NCBI GenBank assembly: GCA_963693365.1
Contig: CAVNZM010000004.1
Location: forward strand, 6,696,001-6,760,000
Length of the DNA stretch: 64,000 nucleotides
Origin: Amoebidium appalachense
Lineage: Eukaryota; Ichthyosporea
Reading direction: 5' to 3'
In this document: in pieces, positions 45,157 to 64,000 of the stretch
How the letters are laid out: each line of letters opens with the position of its first letter
Position numbering within the stretch: the first letter of the stretch is position 1
Notes under the pieces: model-generated
What the model was told of the DNA's origin: nothing
Seen by the model: only the letters and a program-made list of their open reading frames with translations
The model's database searches: none
Position numbers and translations under genes: made by a program

Positions 45157-45543
45157 ACATGTGTTGTGTGTGTTTGTGTGTGTGTTCACGCGCCACATTC
45201 GCGTGTGTGAGTGTTGCTGCGTGTGCGCATTGTGCATGCACATAACAGGCGCATGTGCATGACAGTGTTGTTCTTACTACACGATGACTCTGACTTTGTG
45301 CCACCAATGTGATATGTAGTAATGGCATGCTATGTAAACTGCATACAAGGTTAAGACTAGCATCACTGCAGTGCGCACAGGCTCTCGGACTGTGAGAAGT
45401 TGGTTACTCGGGTGTATAGCAGATACACATCCCATCTACCAGTTGCCGGAAAAATTATGATTCGAAAAAAAAATAGTAACCCTGGCAATAAATGTGTGTG
45501 CTTGAAATGTGTGCGCAACAGACCCGTATCCTTTGTTCGTTCC

Positions 45544-57194
<11,651 letters not shown>

Positions 57195-57686
57195 ATGAGG
57201 GTTAGGGTAGAACAAGCAGGCGGGCCGACCATGACTGTGGTTGTGGGCGACCACGCCACTGTGGGTGCGCTCAAGGCACGCCTGCACGAGTCCCACGGCA
57301 TTCCCGCCAACCTGCAGACCATCATCTACAACAAGCGAAAACTCGCCGATACAGCGTCTCTCAACAAATACAACAACAACTCCGCATGTGCGAAAAACTG
57401 CGACGGCCAGCCTCAAACCGTCCCCGAGAACCTTGTCATATGCACGTCCCCTGCTGTTGTCTCTTACATGGGCATCGACACGCCTATTGTTGTGGATGCC
57501 GACGGTTATATCGTCGACCAACCACCCGTCGTTTCCAGTAGCAGCAGCAAGCTTGAGCTTCACGAGGACTTTGAAGTTGTGCGCCTGCCCGGACGGGAGG
57601 CGCCTGCGCAAGAGGAGGAGACTTTGGTGGTCCAGATGGAGGTGAACTTGAAAGGGGGATGTTTTCCGAAATTTCTGTGCTTTTAG
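57195..57686 (+). CDS. Ubiquitin-like protein A with an inserted segment and KGG-C tail
   Basis: 163 residues, single exon. Residues 1-60 align with ubiquitin 1-60 without a gap: MRVRV (strand 1), TMTVVV (strand 2), LKARLH (helix, Lys27 conserved), GIPANLQTIIY (Ile44 kept), KLADTASLNKYN (ending YN at 59-60 as in ubiquitin). About 79 residues are then inserted, including a Ser-run, before ETLVVQMEVNLKGG (ending at 155), which resembles ubiquitin's last strand and its RGG end. Eight residues, CFPKFLCF, follow the diglycine. ATG 57195 is preferred because it aligns with ubiquitin Met1 and with the paralogue; the frame is open back to an ATG at 57018. Function unknown. A modifier needing tail removal, or a membrane-attached ubiquitin-fold protein, are possibilities. 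Confidence 0.75.
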   Translation: MRVRVEQAGGPTMTVVVGDHATVGALKARLHESHGIPANLQTIIYNKRKLADTASLNKYNNNSACAKNCDGQPQTVPENLVICTSPAVVSYMGIDTPIVVDADGYIVDQPPVVSSSSSKLELHEDFEVVRLPGREAPAQEEETLVVQMEVNLKGGCFPKFLCF

Positions 57687-58436
57687 ACTTATTATCGTGC
57701 TGAGATGTAAAAGTTTACGCAGGTGTGTGCGTTGTGTAAATGAGTTTTGTATTTTCCTGCAGCGTTGCCACGCTCCCCAATCTGGTGACTGCTCACTCAG
57801 GTTTACCAGTGGTGGTTGGGATTTGTATCCCCTTTTGGGGCCCTATTTTGTATCGGAGTTGTCTTGTCACCTTTGAGCTTACGTACAGAAAAAACTTTCT
57901 CCTGCCTGGACTCTGACTCGGAGGGGCAGAGACCCATGTAAGATTTGGAACTGTGTTTTTGCATTGAAGTATTACCTTAACACAACACAACGGCCCGAAT
58001 TAGGTGATACCACTGGTTTTCCGTCCTTTATGAGATAATCTTTATACCACTAGCCAGGCTATACAAATATAGCTCTTTCGATTTCATACATGCATTGCAT
58101 TTAGTGTCAGCCTGGCTGTGGATGGTGGTACTGAAGAGCCTTTAGGTTGGCTTCGAATGGCAATGCAACAAGGCCATACCTTTTTCATCGTAAAGTCTTC
58201 GCCGAAACAAAAGAATTATGTAACTGTACAGCGACCTTGTAAAGGTCTTTTGGAAATATAGTGAAAGAGGCCTTGTTTAGCACGAAAATAATATCGGATT
58301 TTTTGCCCCCGTTCCGACCCCTCTTCCCGCCCCCCACAACCCCCCCCCCCCCCCCCCCCCCCCCTCCCCCTTATCCACACACGCACACACGCACACACAC
58401 AAACACACAAACACAAACACAAACATTACACGGGCG

Positions 58437-58489
<53 letters not shown>

Positions 58490-59215
58490 ACAGAACTAAC
58501 ACAAACCACCACTGCAACAACGGCAGCACCCGAGCCCATTATCACGTAAAAAGACAGTTTTCTATATTTTAATACATTTTACAATTGGACTATATATGCA
58601 TTATTTGAAATTAATCAAAATGGGCACGGAAAAAAAATCCGATGATCTGTGCTGATTTGTTGTTGTCCCCCACCCCCCCTCTTACCACCCTCCCCCCCTT
58701 CCCCCCCCCCCCCCCCTTCCCCCGGGCCCCCCCAACACACACACACACACACGCACAACACGGAAGAACCACCACCACAGCAGCAGCAGCTCCCCAGCCT
58801 ATTTCCATGACCATCCTTGCTTTATTCCCCTCCTTCATTCTCCCCCGTCCCCTTCTCTCCCATCTTGCCGCAGCTTCCCATGCAATGAGTATATCCCTGT
58901 CCCCTCCCCTGCCCCAATTCATGCGCCCAGAGTCATTTTTATCCTCCCCGCCCCCCATTCCCCCCCCCCCCACCATCCCTCTCCCCCCCCCCCCCCCCCC
59001 CCACTATCCCTTTCAGCCCCCCTCCGCCCCTTCCCACTTGTTCCCGCTCTCCCCTTCATATATATTCTGCACACACACACAGTTAACTCTGGGTCCTGTT
59101 CCTCCACCTCGCGTGTGACACCCCCCCCCCCCCCCCCCCCCCTTCCCCCCGAGGTGGGTCATAGCTGCTATAACATAAGAGAAACAGAGAAGCCAACAAA
59201 TTTTGGGAAAGAAGG
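57687..59215. other. 3' flank of ubiquitin-like gene A and intergenic simple repeats
   Basis: Mixed sequence to about 58300 (3' UTR and flank), then C-rich tracts at 58341-58363, 58700-58715, 58983-59002 and 59121-59142, with CA repeats at 58376-58483 and 58735-58750. No gene is recognised. Confidence 0.7.
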
Positions 59216-60700
59216 CGCCCACGCAAATAGTTTTTGCCGCCCACGCAAATAGTTTTTGCCAGGCTCCGTGGAGATCTCGTGGGTAAAAGGGCACCAGTCC
59301 AACCAGAAACGACCGGGGCAGAGGATCAACCAGGCCGACAAGGCTGCCAACACCGGCAGAACCCTCCCCCTCCCCCCACCCCTCTACCCCCAGCCCCAGG
59401 AGGGGGCCGATACACCCTTCGACTACAAGGACACCAAATCCCCGGCAACATTCCCGGCGCCCTAAACCGGCTGACCAGGGATTACCTCAAAGAAAGGGCC
59501 GGCAAGACGGAGGCCATGTCCGTCCTCACCGACCCCCGTCTACTCCCAGCCGAGAGGGACCCCTTGAAACTCAACAAGGGCCCAGCCCAGGCATCGATTC
59601 GGGCCGTAAAGGGCAACACTCGGAGCCTATCACTGGCTATAGGCACCCTACCGACCCTGGCCAGGCTACACCGAGACCACCCGACCATCGTCACGGAACT
59701 CCAGGTGCCCCAGGTGCAAACAGCACCCGGAGACGACGGCCCACCTCTGGTCCTGCTCGGCACATGCCGAGGAAGCCCCCTCTCTGGCCACGGCCATCAC
59801 GGCATGCATCCACAATGTGTTGTACTCCCGTCACCCCAAGACCCCCACGGCCCAACACCGGCAGATAGCCAACACGGCCACCTCCCAGTGTGAGTGGCTC
59901 AAGTGGATCGGAGGGCAGCCCGACCCACAAGACTCTGAGGACATCAAGTGGGTCACACGGGGTTTTTGCCCACGATCCGTGGCGGCCCCTACTAACAGAC
60001 CTCGGCACCACCGAGCCCACGGTACGGGCCATTTTAGCTAAAATAACCGTAGAGATGCAAACTTTTTTCTACACTAAGATATGGACACCACGAAACACGA
60101 CCCTCCCACCCACACACCCTAAAATGCACAAACACAAACACTCAAACACCACACGTAAACAGAGACGTAGAGCCCCATCGAAACCCAAACCACACACACC
60201 CACACAACCCACACACACACAGGCAGCATGCCCAACCTGCAGACACACACATAGAACAACCCAACCATGCAACCCTAGGCTCTTAGACCATTACACCGTA
60301 GCCACCCAATACGTACAACACCACATACTATTAGGCAGCCACTCACCACCACAAGACCCCAACATACACTTTTCCCCCCCTTTTAAACCCACCCACCCCA
60401 CACCACACACTCCACCACTTTAGATGAACCAATGAGAGCCCAATATTCAAGTTTATTCGCCTGTTCTGAGTGGAGGGGAAGCCTGGTGCTACCCACCGGC
60501 GTTGGCTGGGGTTAATACCCTGGGCAAAGTGTGTACATATAGTTAGGATTGTTATAGGTGTGTTAGTTTAGCTAATAGCATCGTAGCACCCTAGCTAGAG
60601 TACTGTCGGTGCTGGGTGGAAGACAGTAGTTCCCCAGGGGGGCCCCCAGGGGTACCTCCGGGAACAAAACGGGATAAAATAAACAATAAAAATAGCTTTT
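59216..60700 (+). mobile_element. Decayed retroelement 3' part: RNase H end, zinc-knuckle-like motif, tail
   Basis: Frameshifted coding remnant. One frame near 59268 reads EISWVKGHQSN then NQADKAA, matching the end of a retroelement RNase H domain (V-K-G-H and N-x-x-A-D-x-x-A). A second frame continues from about 59440 to 59700 with ALNRLTRDYLKERAG. A third, around 59706-60038, has CPRCKQHPETTAHLWSC, a CxxC-H-C metal-binding pattern seen in such elements, followed by QCEWLKWIGG. A further frame to 60423 has KIWTPRNTTL, like the usual C-terminal end. Frameshifts and the missing reverse transcriptase show it is dead and 5'-truncated. An A-rich stretch with AATAAA near 60675-60690 may mark the 3' end. 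A 22-bp tandem duplication lies at its left edge (59216-59259). It separates the two ubiquitin-like genes. Confidence 0.6.
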
Positions 60701-61320
60701 GCCATCAAGCCTGCGTGCGCCCCATTCTTGATGGGCTAACGGCATTCACTGTCAGTAAGCAACAGTATTCATAATGTATTATTATATGCAAACTTGGAAG
60801 CAGGCAAATGAATACACCAAGAGCACCCATCCATAGGTGGGCTCTGTTTGCGATAAATGATGGGATGGCTGCACATCAGGTCTTAGAAATGAATTCGAAT
60901 ACCAAAATTGAACACGGTGATTTCCAGGGCAAGTCTGGAAAATCAATTGTGACACTGCCATCGGCACATCTGGATACTCAACCAAAAGCGGCGGTGCTGA
61001 ATAATACTCTCAAAGAAAAAGCTTCATGAACTGTGGCACAGCCGGTCCATGGATGATGCAAAAGACCATCACACATGCCGGACCTACGTATACTGTAGGT
61101 CATGCATGCGTGTCAAGATCATGAGATGGAGAGGATCCTTTTTTTAGTAGCATCACTGTTTTGGGGGGGCATGGCATTGACCGCATGGGTGTGAGCAAAT
61201 TATTTGAAAGCGTGCGTCCCCGTGTCAACCGGTACCGCGGCACACAAAGGCGCATGCACAGACACACACATGCTTTCTGAGGCTCAGCTTGTCTGGACAT
61301 GGGCGTGGGCATCACCCGTG
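60701..61320. other. Intergenic DNA upstream of ubiquitin-like gene B
   Basis: Mixed sequence with no recognised gene and no long simple repeats. Confidence 0.5.
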
Positions 61321-61466
61321 TGACGTCACAGCATGACCTCATCTCTGTGTAATCTGTGCAGCCGCACGATGATTGGCTGCTAACAATAGCACCAATCAAA
61401 ACACTTCCGCAAAAACTGCATGCAACTTCTGATTGGTTATTCATTTGGGATGCGCGCGTATATAAA
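61321..61466 (+). promoter_or_regulatory. Promoter boxes of ubiquitin-like gene B: CRE-like site, CCAAT boxes, TATATAAA
   Basis: TGACGTCA at 61321-61328 (perfect CRE palindrome); inverted CCAAT boxes GATTGG at 61371-61376 and 61431-61436; a direct CCAAT at 61392-61396; TATATAAA at 61459-61466. The start codon is about 222 bases downstream. The pair of GATTGG boxes followed by TATA repeats the arrangement at gene A. Confidence 0.6.
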
Positions 61467-61687
61467 CGAGTGGTTCTAGCAGATGCACTCATCAGATCAG
61501 TAACAACTCTTCGCAGCACACAAGCACAGAGAACAACTTCAGTATCAGCTTGCACAAAAAGTACCGCGTGTCAAATATCCAGCCGTCTCTTTTCACCCGA
61601 ATCTTTTGGTCTTACATCTCAGTAACAACTTTATTCCTCAATAATCTAACTTGCCGTGTCTATTTATTCCCACATCCATCCGCAAAC

Positions 61688-62212
61688 ATGAGGGTCCGCG
61701 TTCAGCAGCATAACCTCGAGGCCATGACCGTTGTCATGGGCGAGAATGCCACCGTCGGCGACCTCAAAGCGCGCATACACGACTGCTACGGCATCCCCGC
61801 AAACCTCCAGACCCTCTACAAAGGCACAAAAAGACTCTCAGACAGCACTCAGTTGGAAAAATGCAAGGGCAAAGATAGCGAGCAAACAGCAGTTTATGCA
61901 CAACCAGACGGGGTTGTGTGTGCGGTACCGACAGCAACAGTGCGCATGGGGAGTGACAGCGCTTCAGCTACCACACGACCAGAGCAGCGAGGAGACACAA
62001 GAGATGAAGGGGTGGAGTTTGAGGTGGTGGAGCTTCCCAAAGTGGGAGGTGAGGAGGTTGGGGAGCAGGATGTTGTTTTGAACCTGCAGGTGGAGTTGAG
62101 GGGTGGGTGCTGTGGGGCATGTGTGGACTGTGTGTGCTGCCCGTGTGAGTGCCTGTGGGATATCATCACCTGTCCGTTTAGGTGCATTGCGGACTGCTGC
62201 GGGTGCGACTGA
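61688..62212 (+). CDS. Ubiquitin-like protein B with an inserted segment and RGG plus cysteine-rich tail
   Basis: 174 residues, single exon, paralogue of the gene at 57195. Residues 1-60 align without gaps to ubiquitin: MRVRVQQ, AMTVVMGENATVGDLKARIH, GIPANLQTLYKGTKRLSDS, with Lys27 and Lys48 present and Tyr instead of Ile44. About 64 residues are inserted, then VLNLQVELRGG (ending at 140) resembles ubiquitin TLHLVLRLRGG closely. After the diglycine comes a 34-residue tail with 13 cysteines (CCGACVDCVCCPCECLW...), which could bind metal, form disulphides or be palmitoylated. The final CGCD is not a convincing CaaX box. ATG 61688 is the first ATG in this frame and aligns with ubiquitin Met1. 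Function unknown. Confidence 0.78.
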   Translation: MRVRVQQHNLEAMTVVMGENATVGDLKARIHDCYGIPANLQTLYKGTKRLSDSTQLEKCKGKDSEQTAVYAQPDGVVCAVPTATVRMGSDSASATTRPEQRGDTRDEGVEFEVVELPKVGGEEVGEQDVVLNLQVELRGGCCGACVDCVCCPCECLWDIITCPFRCIADCCGCD

Positions 62213-62736
62213 GAGTACGGTTGTATATAGATAGATTCTTTTTTGCTCCGAGACTTTTGTGGTTTAACCACTGTATACCGTCATGTAGATAGATATGCCG
62301 CCTAATATTAGTATTCAAGAAAAGACTTGGGCTTAATTTTGTAGATATTTTAACCACTGTACCGTGATAGACATGCAAGAAAAAGTACGGTTTGGAATTG
62401 AGCTCCAGGCTCGTCCGTTGATGTTATGATAGCCATACATGCCAAAGAGAAGTGTACCTGGTTCATAGGGCTTTTTTCCCCTATATTTGAAGAAACGGTG
62501 CCCGCTGGTCGGCAAGCTTTTGTAGAATAAATTGCGAATCTGAAGAATTTATTCGTGGCCAAATATTATTATCCGTACTATATCTCATTCCACACAAAAG
62601 TACACGCACACACGCACGTGCACACGCACACGCACACGCACACACACACGCACACACACCCACACACACGCACACGCACACGCACACACACACTCACACA
62701 CACGTGCACCCACACACGCAGGGGCGCGCGCACACG

Positions 62737-62771
<35 letters not shown>

Positions 62772-62781
62772 ACGCACACGC

Positions 62782-62827
<46 letters not shown>

Positions 62828-62916
62828 GTGCATGCACACGCACGCAACGCGTGTACATGTACACGTACACACACGCATGCACGCATGCACGCACACACAT
62901 CACACATTGTGTGCAA

Positions 62917-62947
<31 letters not shown>

Positions 62948-63371
62948 AGACGAAGAAGAAGAAGAAGAAGAAGAAGAAGAAGAAAGGTAAGATACTTCAC
63001 AAATGATTTTTTGCTTGTTGTCATTCACTTAGCTCATTTTTTATTTTATTGTTATCATATGATTTTTGCATTATCGTAAAAAGTTTGGATCCGTTTTTTT
63101 ATTGTTTTCAAGTTTACCAAGCCAATGCTGCACTGCAATAGTATTTGCTTTTTGCTTCTTGTAGACATTGTGTTTGTGAGCGTGTGTGTGTCGACAGAGA
63201 GGGAGGGGCGGGGAGACCCTGAGGGGGGTGGGAGGTGGTGGGGGGGGGGGGGGGGGGGGGGGAGAGAGGGGGGGAGGAGGGGGTTACTGAATGGGGCCTC
63301 TCTCCAGCTCTGAAGCAGATTGGATTGTACAAATCTATTACTACGGTATGCCAAACAGATCATCAGTGTGT

Positions 63372-63402
<31 letters not shown>

Positions 63403-64000
63403 GGGAGGAAAGGGAGGGAGGGGGGGGGGGGAGGGGGGGGGGGCTATACTCTGGAGAATAGATTTGAAGGATATGCTGCCATGAATACAACACTGCACCA
63501 AGCTCAACATAAGTGAAACATGCTAGGAGCAAGACGGCGGAACTTGAACCGAGGCAGGAAACCAGGTAGCATCAAAGCTGAAACAGAGTAGGGTAGAAAC
63601 GTGTGCTCCTGGTGAAAGTTTACTAAAATGTAGCTTGCATGCACCAGTGTGTGTGCGCGCGCTTATCACCATGTGTTCGTGTGCGCGTTCGTGCGTGTCC
63701 GTGTGTGTGTGCACGTGTGCATACACATGTGCATATGCTTCTGTATGCGCGTGTGCTTGTGTGCGTGTGCTTGTGTGAGTGTGTATTTGTCCATGCGTGT
63801 ATGTGTGTGTGTGTGGGTGGTTGGGTGGGTGGGTGGGTGGTGTGTGGGTGTGGGTGTGTGATGTGTGTGGTGTGGTGTGCGTGTGCGTGTTTCTTCGGCG
63901 TGTGCGTGCGTGTGCAACGGTGCGTGCGTGTGCGTGCGTGTGCATGCGTGCATGTGTGTGCATGTGTGTCTGTGTGAGTGTGAGTGTGTGTGTGTGCATA
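62213..64000. other. 3' flank of gene B and microsatellite-rich window end
   Basis: 62213-62580 is mixed 3' flank. 62600-62948 is CA/CG-rich with a CA repeat at 62786-62826. A GAA triplet repeat lies at 62950-62982. G-runs occur at 63238-63262 and 63387-63405, and GT-rich DNA fills 63640-64000. No gene is recognised. Confidence 0.8.

Overview
The window is nuclear DNA of an intron-rich eukaryote. The evidence is spliced genes with GT-AG introns, a Pol III tRNA gene inside an intron, mitochondrial proteins encoded in the nucleus, TATA and CCAAT promoter boxes, and heavy microsatellite content: (CA/TG)n, (GA/CT)n, and C or G homopolymers of 20 to 100 bases. Short GC-rich exons sit in 0.3-3.4 kb introns full of simple repeats and small mobile elements. 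A PHTF homologue and an animal-like mitochondrial aconitase suggest a unicellular relative of animals (a repeat-rich holozoan protist), but this placement is a tentative inference.

Layout. 0.4-7.7 kb (-): class-B DnaJ/HSP40 chaperone, its 3' end cut off by the window edge. 8.7-9.5 kb (+): single-exon SNRNP27-like tri-snRNP protein, divergent from the DnaJ gene. 12.3-23.8 kb (+): complete six-exon PHTF-family membrane protein whose introns hold a tRNA-Ala(TGC) gene and several repeat elements. 25.5-29.0 kb (+): 3' exons of an amino-acid/auxin permease (AAAP) family transporter, 5' part not found. 32.2-41.6 kb (-): complete mitochondrial aconitase in 21 exons (779 residues when joined), with one apparent GC-AG intron. 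45.5-53.3 kb (-): mitochondrial ribosomal protein mL46, first exon uncertain. 57.2-57.7 and 61.7-62.2 kb (+): two single-exon paralogues of an unusual ubiquitin-like protein, separated by a decayed RNase H-bearing retroelement. The ends and the remaining intergenic DNA are mostly simple repeats.

The genes do not form a pathway. They are ordinary housekeeping functions (chaperone, splicing, citrate cycle, mitochondrial translation, transport) plus the ubiquitin-like pair. That pair is the best candidate for something undescribed. Both align without gaps to the first 60 residues of ubiquitin, then carry a 64-79 residue insertion, then resume with a strand like the last ubiquitin strand ending in (K/R)GG. 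The diglycine is followed by a cysteine-led tail, which in one paralogue is 34 residues with 13 cysteines. Other notable signals are long C-runs placed a few bases downstream of many 5' splice sites, several families of small intronic elements shared between genes, and two nested inverted-repeat elements.
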